This document shows, one piece after another, positions 14,872 through 24,846 of a stretch of 64,000 nt of DNA. A program made the position numbers and the translations under genes. Under the pieces are notes generated by a model that was not told the origin of the DNA, did not search any database, and saw only the letters and a list, made by a program, of their open reading frames with translations. How positions within the stretch are numbered: the first letter of the stretch is position 1; each line of letters begins with the position of its first letter. Origin of the DNA: Candidatus Sphingomonas colombiensis (GTDB lineage: Bacteria; Pseudomonadota; Alphaproteobacteria; Sphingomonadales; Sphingomonadaceae); assembly GCA_029202845.1 (NCBI GenBank), contig CP119315.1, forward strand, positions 131,501-195,500. Direction: 5' to 3'.

Positions 14872-17553
14872 ATGAAGGGTGAGATCAAGCAAACGCGCGA
14901 ATGCCGAGCCGCGAAGCGGGGCGGGCTATCGACGCTGGCCATCGCAACGATGCTCGCCACCGCTGGCGCGGCGCACGCGCAGGCTGACCTGCCAGCGATT
15001 AACACACAACCCGACACAAATGCTCCCTTTGAGAATCAGGCTGACATCATAGTCACGGGCACTTTGCTGCGCGGCGTCGCCCCCACCGGCACCAATGTGC
15101 TAGATATCAATCGCGACACGATCATCACGCGCGGCGTCAACTCCTCCAACGATCTTCTCGCCAAGATCCCGCAGGTCGGCAATTTTGGCACCGTTCCGGT
15201 TGGTTTGGGTCAGTTCGGTCTGCCGATCGTGCGGCCGAATATCCGTAACCTCGGCGCATCTGGCGGCAATACGACGCTGGTGCTACTCAACGGGCAACGC
15301 GGCGTGGGCGCGGGTATCCTGCAGACTACGATCGACCCGTCCATCATCCCCCCCGACGTGCTGGAGCGCGTAGAGGTAGTGCCGGATGGCGGGTCGGCCG
15401 TTTATGGCTCCGACGCGATCGGCGGTGTAGTCAACTTCATCACCCGCAAGCGCTTCGACGGTGTTGCCGCCAACCTGCGCTACGGCTTCGCGGATAATTA
15501 CAACACGGTCGATGGCAATCTCACTGTCGGCAAGGATTGGGGTAGCGGCTCGCTATACCTTTCTTATGCCTATGTTTGGCATAACGACATCCTCGGGATC
15601 GATCGCGGTTATGCGTCCGCCGATCGCCGATCGAACGGCGGTGGCGATTTCCGCGTCACCACCTGCGCGCCGGGCAATATTCAGGTCGGCACCGTCAACT
15701 ATGCCATCCCGGGCCTCGTCGCTGGTACGGTCAACAAATGTGACCAGAATGCCTATGCTGATCTATTCCCGCGTGAGCAGCGCAATTCGGTTTTCGGATC
15801 GTTCACGCAGCGGCTCAACGACAGCGTCAATTTCTCCATGACCGCATATTGGTCGCGGCGCGACACCACGTTCCGCGAGGCACAGGGAATGATGTCGGGC
15901 ACGATCACCGCGTTTAACCCCTTCTTCCGCTCGATCACGGGCGAATTGCAGCAGAATACGTCTTTTTCGTTCGCGGACATTTTCGGCAACAGCCTGACGA
16001 GCCGCCAGCGTTTCGAATCCTATGGTGTCACGCCGGGCTTCTCCTTCGCGCTCAACGACAAATGGCAGCTCCGCGCGGAGAGCAATTTCGGCCGCAGCAC
16101 CAATTTGGTACGTGAAGGCGCGCTCGACACTACCACGGCGGCGCTAGCGCTGGCCGGCGCGATCCCCGGTGTGTGGCTCAACCCCTATAACCTCTCGGCC
16201 AGTAGTCCGGCCGCGCTCGCCGCCATCCGCAATTACGAGAATTACGGCGATGCCACGCAGGAGATGGCCGATGGCCGCGTGATCCTGGATGGCTCGCTCG
16301 CCCGCTTGCCCGGCGGGGCGGTCCGTCTCGCGGTCGGCGCGGAATATTATTACGCAAACATCGCCTCGCGGATCGCGCAGGGGCCGGTGGGTTCCTATAC
16401 CAATGCCAAGACCTCGCGCGCCTCGCGCGACGTGCGTTCAGCCTTCGGGGAATTGATGATCCCGCTGATCGGCGCGGAAAATGGCAGCCCGGGCCTGCGC
16501 GGGCTGCAACTTTCCGGGTCGATCCGGTATGACGATTACAGCGATCAGGGTGGCACCACCAATCCGAAGGTCGGCATCAACTACAAACCGATCAATGACC
16601 TGACGATCCGGGGCAATTACGGTACCTCATTCAATGCGCCGAGCCTCGCAGACACCACCAGCACCTCGGATTCGCGCGCGACCGTGCTGCCGTTCAGCCC
16701 CTTCCTCGCGCCGGGCGCCAGCCCACTCGACCCACTGCGCTCGACGATCGTGCTGGCGGGCGGTAATCCGAAGCTGAAGCCAGAACGCGCCAATACCTGG
16801 TCGGCCGGCTTCGACTGGACGCCGGCGACGATCCCTGGTCTGGCGCTGAACCTCACCTACTATAATGTGAAGTTCAAGGACGCGATCGGCCTGGTGCCAT
16901 TCCTCTCCCCCACGCTGTTCACCAATTCCAATTACACCGGCTATTATATCCTGAATCCCACACTGGCGCAGGCCAAGGCGCTGGCGGGCAATCTGGCCGT
17001 AGTTGGCGCGCCGAGCATCGACAGCCTCTATCTGGGCGCCCAAGGCCCCTATGTCGTGATCGATGCGCGCCGCAACAATCTGGGCGCGGTCAATACTGAC
17101 GGGCTGGACTTCAACCTGTCCTATTTCCGCAAGACCGGCTTTGGCGCGATCAACGCCAGCATCGCGGGCACTTATACGCTACACCGCAAATCCCAGGCGG
17201 TCGTCGGTGGGGCGTTCAGCGACGACCTCAAGAACGGTGTAGGCCGCACCGCCTTCGTCGCCACGCTTGGCGGCAAGGCAGGCGGCTTCGTCGGATCAGC
17301 CTCACTCAACTACAGGGGCGGCTATCCGATCCTCGGCCTCGTAAAGCAGTCGCGGGTCGATGCTTTCAAGACGGTGGATCTGTTCCTCGGCTATGATCTT
17401 GGCGAGCATGGTTTCGTGAAAAATGCGATGCTGACGCTGAACATCGACAATGTGTTCAATCAGGACCCGCCGTGGCTGAATACCGCCGCCGCCTATACCA
17501 ACGGCAGCACGCTCGGTAGGCTGGTAACGTTCGGCATCCGAACCAAATTCTAA
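14872..17553 (+). CDS. TonB-dependent outer-membrane receptor
   Basis: The product has 893 residues from the ATG at 14872, which has GGGGAGGAAAT directly upstream. The signal peptide is 'LSTLAIATMLATAGAAHAQA', with cleavage near residue 36. The mature part starts with a TonB-box-like 'DIIVTGTLLRG', then a plug domain ('LLAKIPQVGNFG', 'NTTLVLLNGQRGVG', 'VEVVPDGGSAVYGSDAIGGVVNFIT') and a long beta-barrel ending in aromatic 'TFGIRTKF'. It should carry a bulky glycoside across the outer membrane using TonB energy. As first gene of the rhamnosidase-esterase operon it is probably specific for that operon's substrate. It ends 18 bases before the next gene. Confidence 0.93.
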   Translation: MKGEIKQTRECRAAKRGGLSTLAIATMLATAGAAHAQADLPAINTQPDTNAPFENQADIIVTGTLLRGVAPTGTNVLDINRDTIITRGVNSSNDLLAKIPQVGNFGTVPVGLGQFGLPIVRPNIRNLGASGGNTTLVLLNGQRGVGAGILQTTIDPSIIPPDVLERVEVVPDGGSAVYGSDAIGGVVNFITRKRFDGVAANLRYGFADNYNTVDGNLTVGKDWGSGSLYLSYAYVWHNDILGIDRGYASADRRSNGGGDFRVTTCAPGNIQVGTVNYAIPGLVAGTVNKCDQNAYADLFPREQRNSVFGSFTQRLNDSVNFSMTAYWSRRDTTFREAQGMMSGTITAFNPFFRSITGELQQNTSFSFADIFGNSLTSRQRFESYGVTPGFSFALNDKWQLRAESNFGRSTNLVREGALDTTTAALALAGAIPGVWLNPYNLSASSPAALAAIRNYENYGDATQEMADGRVILDGSLARLPGGAVRLAVGAEYYYANIASRIAQGPVGSYTNAKTSRASRDVRSAFGELMIPLIGAENGSPGLRGLQLSGSIRYDDYSDQGGTTNPKVGINYKPINDLTIRGNYGTSFNAPSLADTTSTSDSRATVLPFSPFLAPGASPLDPLRSTIVLAGGNPKLKPERANTWSAGFDWTPATIPGLALNLTYYNVKFKDAIGLVPFLSPTLFTNSNYTGYYILNPTLAQAKALAGNLAVVGAPSIDSLYLGAQGPYVVIDARRNNLGAVNTDGLDFNLSYFRKTGFGAINASIAGTYTLHRKSQAVVGGAFSDDLKNGVGRTAFVATLGGKAGGFVGSASLNYRGGYPILGLVKQSRVDAFKTVDLFLGYDLGEHGFVKNAMLTLNIDNVFNQDPPWLNTAAAYTNGSTLGRLVTFGIRTKF

Positions 17554-17571
17554 GGTGAGGGAAACAAGCCG

Positions 17572-20500
17572 GTGTCATTTCCGTGGTCGGCCCTGACGAT
17601 CGGTGCGACGGCTCTTGTGGCAGTCGCCGCCACCGCCGAGGAGGCCGATCCGGCCCCCTCGGACCTCTCGGTTGAGTATACCGACGCGGCACTTGGTATC
17701 GACGAGCCGGCCCCGCGCCTCGCATGGCATTCGGCGGCGAAACGGCAGGTTGCTTATCGTATTCGTGTCGCGACCAGCGAGCGAGCGCTGGAGGCGGAAC
17801 GGCTCGTGTGGGACAGCGGCAAAGTCGCGTCCATCGAGAATGCGCAAATCCCCTACGCCGGCTCGCCGCTCGCCGCGCGCACACGCTATTGGTGGCAGGT
17901 GAAGACCTGGGACGCGGATGGACGCGAAAGCGGCTGGAGCCGGCCCGGGTGGTGGGAGATGGGCTTGCTCAGCCCTGCCGACTGGGCCGGGCAGTGGATC
18001 GCCGGCCCTGCCCGCCGTGACCATGACTGGAGCGACGTCCGCTTCGAGAGTGATTTCACGCTCAAAGGCGCGTCGATCGATCTCCTATTCCGCGCCCGCC
18101 CAGCCGGTAAAACCTATGGCGAGGCTTATATCTGGACACTCGCCGATGAGGCGAGCGGCCCGGTTCTGATTGCGCGGGTCCGCCATTATCCGGGCGGCAG
18201 CAGTTCGGCCGTGAAGGTAACCGATCTCAAACGCGTGCCGCTGACAGGCATCAGATTGAAGGGCGTTCGTCACCGGATCACCATCTCCGCGCGCGGCGAT
18301 AGCATCGCTACTATGATCGACGGTAAGCAGATTGACCAGATTACCGATTCCGCCCAGACTCACGGAACGATCGGCTTCTCCGCGCCCGACGCCGCAGCCG
18401 CGACGATTCATGCAGTCAACGTGACCGGCGCAGGCAGCCCCGCTTTTGCCACGCGCTTCGCGGTCAATGATAACCCGTTCGTCGGTGGCACCGTAGAGGC
18501 CGACGGGCTGGCCGTAGCGGCGGGCGTGCCCGGCGTGGACATCGTCCTGCCGATCGAATCCCCCGCCCCGCTCGTCCGCAGGGATTTCACGCTGCCCGCG
18601 AAGAAGGTGATGGCGGCGCGGCTTTATGTCGCAGGCGCAGGTTGGCCCCGGCTCCATCTTAACGGCGACACGGTCGGCGCGAGCGCGATGGCAAGCGGCT
18701 TCACAGCTTACAACAAGCGCGTCCTTTACCAGACCTATGACGTTACCGATCGCGTCCGCGCGGGGCGCAATGTGCTCGGCGCGGAGCTGGGGCGCGGCTG
18801 GTACGGCCTCACCGATCCCAACGAATGGTATTTCAACCAGGCCCCGTGGCACGGTGAGCCGGCGCTCAAGGCGCAGTTGGACGTGACCTTCGCGGACGGG
18901 TCGCGCCAGACCGTCGCCACCGCAGGTAGCTGGCGAACGATCTCCGGGCCGACGCGCAACGATTCCGTCCATCGCGGCGAGCGTTATGACGCGCGGCTAC
19001 TGCCCCTCCACTGGGACACACCGGGCTTCGCGGGCAAAAACTGGGTCGCGGCACGATTGGTCGAGGGCCCCACAGGTGTGCTTCAGGCCGCCAATGTCGA
19101 GCCGATCGCGCCGGTAGAGGAAATCCGTGCCGTTTCGATCAAGGAAGTGAAGCCCGGCGTCTGGGTTTATGATTTCGGGCGCATCGTCGCGGGCTGGACA
19201 GCGCTCGACGTCACCGGCCCGCGCGGCACCACCATCTCACTCGTCGCGAGCGAGCGCATTGGCGGTGACGGCATGGTCGTCCCCGCCTCCGGCCTGATCG
19301 ACGCGCAGCTGCAAACCGATCGCTACACGCTCGCGGGCCATGGCCGCGAGCATTGGGAGCCGAGCTTTGGCTATCGCGGCTTCCGCTATGTCGAACTGCG
19401 CGGCTTTTCGGGCACGCCGACGCTGGCGACGCTGACCGGCAAAATCGCGCATTCCGCCGTCAAGCGGGTCGGCAGCTTCACCAGCGCCAACCAACTGCTG
19501 AACGAAATCGATCAGGCCGCGATCCGCACCATCCTCAATAACATGCACGGCTATCAGACCGACACGCCGACCTATGAGAAGAACGGCTGGACCGGCGACG
19601 CGCAGGCATCGGCCGGGGTGGCGGCGCGCAGCCTTGATATCACCCGCGTCTGGACCAAGTGGCTCACCGATTTCCCCGACGCGCAGGCGGCGAGCGGCGA
19701 ATTGCCTGAGATCGTGCCGACGACACCCTTCTACGGCTATGAGGGCACACCGGGCTGGTCTTTCGTCTGGGGGCCATCGACACCGTGGGATGTAGCGGCG
19801 ATGATCCTGCCGTGGGAACTCTACCAAACCCATGGCGACACGCGCATCCTCGCGCGGATGCATGAGATGCAGAAGCGGCTGGTTAATTACACCGCCACCG
19901 TCTTCAAGGCGCCTGAATATCGCCACAGCACTGGCCTCAGCGAATGGAGCGCTCCCGGCCCGCTCGATATCTTTGCGACCAACAATGGCGGGATCGACGC
20001 GATCACCGTCGCCTATTTCTTCCATGAGGCCGATCTGCTGGCGAAGTCATCCGCTGTGATCGGCAACAAGGCGGATGCGGATCGCTACGCCGCGCTCGCC
20101 GCCGATATCCGCCGCGCCTATAATGCGCGTTACTGGGATGCCGCGAATGGCTGGTATCGGACGCTCGACGCCAAGGGCACGGCGAAGCCGCCCATGCAGT
20201 CACAGAATGTCCTGCCACTCGCCTTCGGCATGACGCCGGTCGGAATGGAGCAGAAGGTCGCCGACACGATCGCCGCCGATGTCGATGCACGTGGCTTGCG
20301 CGCCGGCGTGTACGGCACACGATATCTGCTGGAGATTCTCAGCGACTATGGCCATGCTGACCTCGCCTATCGCATCGCGTCGCGCACGGACCAGCCGAGC
20401 TGGGGCTATTGGCTGAAGAACGGCTACCAGACGATGCTGGAGACCTGGAGCCTGAACTCCCGCTCGCTTGACCACCATTATTTCGCCTCGATCGCGGACT

Positions 20501-20835
20501 GGATGCGCCAGCGCCTCGCCGGCCTGCGCCCTGGTGCGCCAGGCTATCGCACCGTAGTTATCCGCCCGGAAATCCCGCTCGGCCTAGCCTCCGCAGCGGC
20601 AACGATGGCAACGCCGCAGGGCGAGGCGCGGTCGGAATGGCGGATCGAGAACAGCCGCCTCCACCTCACCGCCACTATTCCGCTGAATGGGTCAGGCGAA
20701 GTCTGGGTGCCGACGCGCTTCGGCAGGATCAAGCAGTCTCCCCTCGGCGCGACGATGCTCCGCGAGACCAATGCCGCGACCGTTTACACCACCGGCCCCG
20801 GCACTTTCACCTTCGTCACCGAGGGACACCAATGA
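17572..20835 (+). CDS. GH78 alpha-L-rhamnosidase, exported
   Basis: The product has 1087 residues from a GTG start, with GAGGG upstream. A short hydrophobic leader ('ALTIGATALVAVAATA') suggests export. Domains by inspection: a fibronectin-like fold (about 30-125), an extra beta-rich segment (about 140-290), the rhamnosidase N domain (about 310-470), a concanavalin-like domain (about 480-640), then the (alpha/alpha)6 catalytic barrel. The motif 'DTPTYEKNGWTGDAQ' gives Asp664, Glu669 and Asp676, with the same 5- and 7-residue spacing as Asp567, Glu572 and Asp579 of the Bacillus GL1 enzyme. Glu957 in 'MLETWSLNSRSLDHH' fits the catalytic base. It releases terminal alpha-L-rhamnose. It overlaps the next gene by four bases (ATGA). 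Confidence 0.95.
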   Translation: MSFPWSALTIGATALVAVAATAEEADPAPSDLSVEYTDAALGIDEPAPRLAWHSAAKRQVAYRIRVATSERALEAERLVWDSGKVASIENAQIPYAGSPLAARTRYWWQVKTWDADGRESGWSRPGWWEMGLLSPADWAGQWIAGPARRDHDWSDVRFESDFTLKGASIDLLFRARPAGKTYGEAYIWTLADEASGPVLIARVRHYPGGSSSAVKVTDLKRVPLTGIRLKGVRHRITISARGDSIATMIDGKQIDQITDSAQTHGTIGFSAPDAAAATIHAVNVTGAGSPAFATRFAVNDNPFVGGTVEADGLAVAAGVPGVDIVLPIESPAPLVRRDFTLPAKKVMAARLYVAGAGWPRLHLNGDTVGASAMASGFTAYNKRVLYQTYDVTDRVRAGRNVLGAELGRGWYGLTDPNEWYFNQAPWHGEPALKAQLDVTFADGSRQTVATAGSWRTISGPTRNDSVHRGERYDARLLPLHWDTPGFAGKNWVAARLVEGPTGVLQAANVEPIAPVEEIRAVSIKEVKPGVWVYDFGRIVAGWTALDVTGPRGTTISLVASERIGGDGMVVPASGLIDAQLQTDRYTLAGHGREHWEPSFGYRGFRYVELRGFSGTPTLATLTGKIAHSAVKRVGSFTSANQLLNEIDQAAIRTILNNMHGYQTDTPTYEKNGWTGDAQASAGVAARSLDITRVWTKWLTDFPDAQAASGELPEIVPTTPFYGYEGTPGWSFVWGPSTPWDVAAMILPWELYQTHGDTRILARMHEMQKRLVNYTATVFKAPEYRHSTGLSEWSAPGPLDIFATNNGGIDAITVAYFFHEADLLAKSSAVIGNKADADRYAALAADIRRAYNARYWDAANGWYRTLDAKGTAKPPMQSQNVLPLAFGMTPVGMEQKVADTIAADVDARGLRAGVYGTRYLLEILSDYGHADLAYRIASRTDQPSWGYWLKNGYQTMLETWSLNSRSLDHHYFASIADWMRQRLAGLRPGAPGYRTVVIRPEIPLGLASAAATMATPQGEARSEWRIENSRLHLTATIPLNGSGEVWVPTRFGRIKQSPLGATMLRETNAATVYTTGPGTFTFVTEGHQ

Positions 20836-22346
20836 AGACTCACCTGCTCGCCCTTTCCCTACTGCTCGCCGCCGCAGCGCCGGCGGATGAAGGCCCGGTC
20901 GTTCACATCGATAGCGGCGCACTGCGCGGTTCCTCCGCATCGGGCATCGCCAGCTTCAAGGGCGTTCCTTACGCAGCCGCTCCAACCGGCGCGCTGCGCT
21001 GGCGTGCCCCCACCCCTTTCTCCTCATGGACCGGCCCGCGCGACGCCACGCGCTATGGCAATGATTGCTTTCAGTCGCGCCTCCCCGGCGATGTAGCCAA
21101 CAGCGACCAGCCGATGAGCGAGGATTGCCTGTTCCTCAACATCTGGACGCCACAACCGCGCGTGGGCGCGAAGTTGGCGGTGATGGTCTATATCCACGGC
21201 GGCGGATTCTCGACCGGGTCCGGCAGCGCGGCGATTCTCGACGGGGCGCGGCTGGCGAAACGCGGTGTGGTGGTCGTCACCCTCAACTACCGTCTCGGCC
21301 GTTTCGGCTTCTTCGCCAATCCCGCGCTCACCCGCGAGGCAGCGGGTGGCCCCACCGGCAACTGGGGGCTGATGGACCAGATCGCCGCGCTCAAATGGGT
21401 GAAGCGCAACATCGCTGCATTCGGCGGCAATCCCGCCAATGTTACCGTCTTCGGCGAATCCGCAGGCGGGGAATCGGTGAGTCGGTTGATGGTCTCCCCG
21501 GCCGCTAAGGGATTGTTCGTAAAAGCGATCGCCGCATCGGGCGGCGGGCGCGAGAGCTGGCCCGATCTCGCGTCGAGCGAGGCAAAAGGCGTGGCCTTCG
21601 CGACCAGAGAGCGTGTTGCACCAGACGATCTCGCCGCGCTGCGCGCGCTGCCCGCCGATAAGGTGCAGGGCGGTATCAATCTGCTCAATGGTGACGAGGC
21701 GCATTATTCCGGGCCGATCACCGACGGTCGGATCGTCACCGGTGACACCGACACGTTGCTCGCCGCCGGTGCGGCGCGCGGTATCCGCTACATCGTCGGA
21801 TCGAACAGTGACGAACTGGGCTTCATCCCCGCCTCCTTTCTCAAGGCGTTCGCCGACAAGGCAACCGCCGTGCTCGGCCCCTCAGCCGATAAAGTGCGCG
21901 CCGCTTATGGCTCGGCTGAAGCCTATGAGCGCCACGTTGCAAGCGACCTGACCTTCACCGAGCCGGCCTTCTCCCTCGCCACCCGTGAGGCGGCGGCAGG
22001 TGCGCCAACGTGGCTCTATCGCTTCGGCTATGTTGTGGAGGAGAAGCGCGCGGCGCTGACCGGAGCGTCGCATGCCACCGACGTACCGTTCCATTTCGAC
22101 AATCTCGCGGCTGCTTACGGCAAGCCGACGCCCACGGATATGGCGGCAGCCAAGCTCGTCGCGGACTATTGGACGGCATTCGCGAAGACCGGTGATCCGA
22201 ACGCCAAAGGCCGGCCCGCTTGGCCGCGCTTTACGCCCAACGCGCCGATGATGCTTCGGGTAGGCCACAAGACTGATGCGGCTCCCGCCGACGCCCCGGA
22301 AATCAAGGCGATCGCCGCCGCGCGCGACGCGGCCAAGAAGAAATGA
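20832..22346 (+). CDS. carboxylesterase, type B, exported
   Basis: The product has 504 residues; the ATG overlaps the rhamnosidase stop. The signal peptide is 'MKTHLLALSLLLAAAAPA'. The alpha/beta-hydrolase has the type-B hallmarks: 'SEDCLFLNIWTP', oxyanion-hole 'IHGGGFSTGS', nucleophile Ser210 in 'GESAGGES', an acidic member near 327-328 ('SNSDELGF') and His414 ('ASHATDVPFHF'). It hydrolyses carboxylic esters, probably in the periplasm. A longer open frame exists upstream but lies inside the rhamnosidase gene. Its place suggests it removes acyl decorations from the rhamnoside. The exact acyl group is unknown. Confidence 0.93.
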   Translation: MKTHLLALSLLLAAAAPADEGPVVHIDSGALRGSSASGIASFKGVPYAAAPTGALRWRAPTPFSSWTGPRDATRYGNDCFQSRLPGDVANSDQPMSEDCLFLNIWTPQPRVGAKLAVMVYIHGGGFSTGSGSAAILDGARLAKRGVVVVTLNYRLGRFGFFANPALTREAAGGPTGNWGLMDQIAALKWVKRNIAAFGGNPANVTVFGESAGGESVSRLMVSPAAKGLFVKAIAASGGGRESWPDLASSEAKGVAFATRERVAPDDLAALRALPADKVQGGINLLNGDEAHYSGPITDGRIVTGDTDTLLAAGAARGIRYIVGSNSDELGFIPASFLKAFADKATAVLGPSADKVRAAYGSAEAYERHVASDLTFTEPAFSLATREAAAGAPTWLYRFGYVVEEKRAALTGASHATDVPFHFDNLAAAYGKPTPTDMAAAKLVADYWTAFAKTGDPNAKGRPAWPRFTPNAPMMLRVGHKTDAAPADAPEIKAIAAARDAAKKK

Positions 22347-22357
22347 GGAAGCGAGAG

Positions 22358-23233
22358 ATGCGAATTCTGGCCCCGGCATTGGCGATGCTCGCGCTGTGCG
22401 CCGGCAGCGCGGCAGCCGATGCACAGCAGATGATCCGCCTGTGGCCGAACGGCGCGCCCGGCTCGATGGGGCAGATGCAGGCGGAAATCACCGCCGACAA
22501 AAAGCCCTATGGCCGCATCACACGGAACGTTTCCGATCCGTCGTTGACGGTGTTCGCGCCTGATCCGAAGATCGCCAACGGCACCGCGGTGATCATCGCG
22601 CCCGGCGGCGGTTTCCACATGCTGTCGATCGAGAATGAGGGCGATGGCGTCGCGAAATGGCTCAACAGCATGGGCATCACGGCCTTCGTGCTGCGTTACC
22701 GGCTACTCCCGACCGGCGAAAATTTCGGCATGGTCCTGTTCGGTCGCCTGTTGAACCGCAAGGCGCTGACGGCGGCGATAACGCCGCTGCGCCCGCTCGC
22801 CACGGCCGACGGCGAGGAAGCGGTGCGTTACGTGCGGGCGAATGCCGCAAAGTTCGGAGTGAAGCCCAATCGTGTCGGCATGATGGGATTTTCGGCTGGC
22901 GGCGCGGTGACGATGTGGACGGTTTTGGGAGCGAAGCCAGCCAGCCGCCCCGATTTCGTCGTGGCGATGTATCCGGGGCTGGTCGGCGATCCCCTCGTCG
23001 TTCCCACAAAGGCGCCGCCGATGATCGCCATGGTCGCCAAGGACGATCCAATCGTTGCCCCCGAAGCCGCGCGATTGGTCGATGCGTGGAAGGCCGCCGG
23101 CGCGGAGGCGACTCTGGTGACGTTCCAGAACGGCGGCCACGGCTTCGGCATAGCGAAGAGCGGCAAGACGTCGGATGTATGGCCGGAAACGGCGCGCACA
23201 TGGCTCGAAGCCAAAGGATTGCTCAAGAAATGA
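22358..23233 (+). CDS. exported alpha/beta-hydrolase, acetyl-xylan-esterase/lipase-like
   Basis: The product has 291 residues from the ATG at 22358, chosen because GAGGAAG lies six bases before it; an in-frame ATG at 22343 overlaps the previous stop. The signal peptide is 'ILAPALAMLALCAGSAAADA'. The core shows 'IIAPGGGFHMLS', nucleophile Ser179 in 'GFSAGGAV', an aspartate in 'AKDDPIVAPE' and histidine in 'GGHGFGI'. This small-esterase family contains acetyl esterases acting on sugars. It differs in fold subclass from the preceding and following esterases, so the operon supplies three distinct deacylating activities. It overlaps the tannase-type gene by four bases. Confidence 0.88.
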   Translation: MRILAPALAMLALCAGSAAADAQQMIRLWPNGAPGSMGQMQAEITADKKPYGRITRNVSDPSLTVFAPDPKIANGTAVIIAPGGGFHMLSIENEGDGVAKWLNSMGITAFVLRYRLLPTGENFGMVLFGRLLNRKALTAAITPLRPLATADGEEAVRYVRANAAKFGVKPNRVGMMGFSAGGAVTMWTVLGAKPASRPDFVVAMYPGLVGDPLVVPTKAPPMIAMVAKDDPIVAPEAARLVDAWKAAGAEATLVTFQNGGHGFGIAKSGKTSDVWPETARTWLEAKGLLKK

Positions 23234-24846
23234 ACGGGATTAGTCATTTCGGCGCGCTTGGTACGCTCGCCGCCATCTTGCTTACATCCAGCAGCAATCC
23301 GGCGTCTGTGGTCGCCACCGCATTCGCCGATCCGATGAACGGGGGCAGTTGTACCGCGCTGACCGGCCTCGCGCTCGCGGGCGGCAAGGTTGTCGCGGCG
23401 GAGGAGGTCTCTCGCGGCGAGTTCGTCAAAACCAAGGATGGCGTGCCCGGTCTGCCCTCGCGAGTGGCGTTCTGCCGCATCCATGCCGTCCTCACGCCGA
23501 CGCCGCGCTCATCGATCAAGGTGGAGGTATGGTTGCCCGTCGCCAATGTCTGGAACGGCAAGCTGCTGGGCGCCGGCAACGGCGGTTATGGTGGCAGCAT
23601 GCTGCTCCCGCAGTTCACCATGCAGGGCGCGCTTGCGAAGGGCTATGCCACCGTCGGCACCGACATGGGCCATGTCGGCAGCGCCGACACTGACGCCAGT
23701 TGGGCGCTGCACCAGCCCGAGCGGATCGCCGATTTCGGCCACCGCGCCAACCATCTCGCAGCCGGTGTCGCCCGGGCGGTGATCGCCGCTTATTATCGTA
23801 CCGCGCCAAAGGCCGCCTATTTTCAAGGCTGCTCCGATGGCGGTCGCGAAGCGCTGATGGAGGCGCAGCGCTACCCCGAAGATTATGACGCGATCATCGC
23901 GGGCGCGCCGGCGAATGCCTGGACGCGGATGATGGCTGCCTTCATGACCGATCAGCGCGCGGTCTTTGCTCGGCCGGAATCCGCGATCCCGGGCGACAAG
24001 CTCAAGCTGCTCCAGGACGCAGCACTCAAGCAATGCGATGCGAAAGATGGGGTTAAGGATGGCGTGTTGGACGATCCCCGCGCCTGTGGCTTCGATCCCA
24101 GCGTCCTGCAGTGCAAGGCGGATGACGGCCCGTCGTGCCTCACGGCGGATCAGGTAACAACGGCACGCGCGCTCTATCGCGGGACGTTCGACGAAAAGGG
24201 ACGGAAGTTTTTCCCCGGCTATATGCCCGGCGCGGAAGCGGTGTCCGGCGCGTGGGATGTTTGGCTCACGGGCGCAAAGGCGCAGCACGGCGTTCTGGCA
24301 ACCGAATTCTATCGCTACATGATCTATTCGAACGCCGAGTGGCAGCCGGCCTCGTTCAATTTCGCGCGCGACTATGCGGCTAGCCGCCGTCTTGCCCCGA
24401 TGCTGGACAGCGAAAATCCGGATATCGGGCCGTTCCTGAAACGTGGCGGCAAGCTGATCCTCTATCACGGCTGGAACGACGCCGCGATCGCGCCCGAGAA
24501 CACTGTCGACTATTATCACGCGGTCTCGAAACGCCTACCCGCCGCCGCGAAAAGTTCCGTGCGTCTGTTCATGGTGCCTGGCATGTCGCACTGCATGGCC
24601 GGCCCCGGCCCCAACGTGTTCGACGCATTGGGCACGCTAGACGCATGGCGTCGGGGCGGCCCCGCCCCCGAAACGATGATCGCCACCAAGTTCGACAACG
24701 ATTTGTTCGGCTATCTTGGCTTCACAGCAAAGGCGATTCGCACCCGTCCGCTCTGCGCTTATCCCAAAGTCGCGCGCTGGACGGGCAAGGGCTCCACAGA
24801 CGAGGCGGCCAACTTCACCTGCGTCGCGCCCGAAGGTGAGCGATGA
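23230..24846 (+). CDS. tannase/feruloyl-esterase family protein, exported
   Basis: The product has 538 residues from an ATG overlapping the previous stop (ATGA). A signal-like N-terminus ('ALGTLAAILLTSSSNPASVVATA') precedes the tannase fold. Family marks are 'NGKLLGAGNGGYGG', 'YATVGTDMGHVG', nucleophile Ser202 in 'GCSDGGREAL' with its neighbouring Cys201, Asp417 in 'YHGWNDAAIAPE' and His454 in 'GMSHCMAGPG'. The cysteine beside the serine and the one after the histidine are the pair that forms the conserved disulfide in this family. Members cleave gallate or hydroxycinnamate esters, so a plant phenolic ester is a natural substrate. It overlaps the ligase gene by four bases. Confidence 0.92.
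   Translation: MNGISHFGALGTLAAILLTSSSNPASVVATAFADPMNGGSCTALTGLALAGGKVVAAEEVSRGEFVKTKDGVPGLPSRVAFCRIHAVLTPTPRSSIKVEVWLPVANVWNGKLLGAGNGGYGGSMLLPQFTMQGALAKGYATVGTDMGHVGSADTDASWALHQPERIADFGHRANHLAAGVARAVIAAYYRTAPKAAYFQGCSDGGREALMEAQRYPEDYDAIIAGAPANAWTRMMAAFMTDQRAVFARPESAIPGDKLKLLQDAALKQCDAKDGVKDGVLDDPRACGFDPSVLQCKADDGPSCLTADQVTTARALYRGTFDEKGRKFFPGYMPGAEAVSGAWDVWLTGAKAQHGVLATEFYRYMIYSNAEWQPASFNFARDYAASRRLAPMLDSENPDIGPFLKRGGKLILYHGWNDAAIAPENTVDYYHAVSKRLPAAAKSSVRLFMVPGMSHCMAGPGPNVFDALGTLDAWRRGGPAPETMIATKFDNDLFGYLGFTAKAIRTRPLCAYPKVARWTGKGSTDEAANFTCVAPEGER

Noticed and set aside
22657..23229. A 190-codon N-terminal extension of the tannase-family protein
   Set aside because: It is the out-of-frame shadow of the preceding esterase gene; the ATG at 23230 with signal-like sequence is the natural start.
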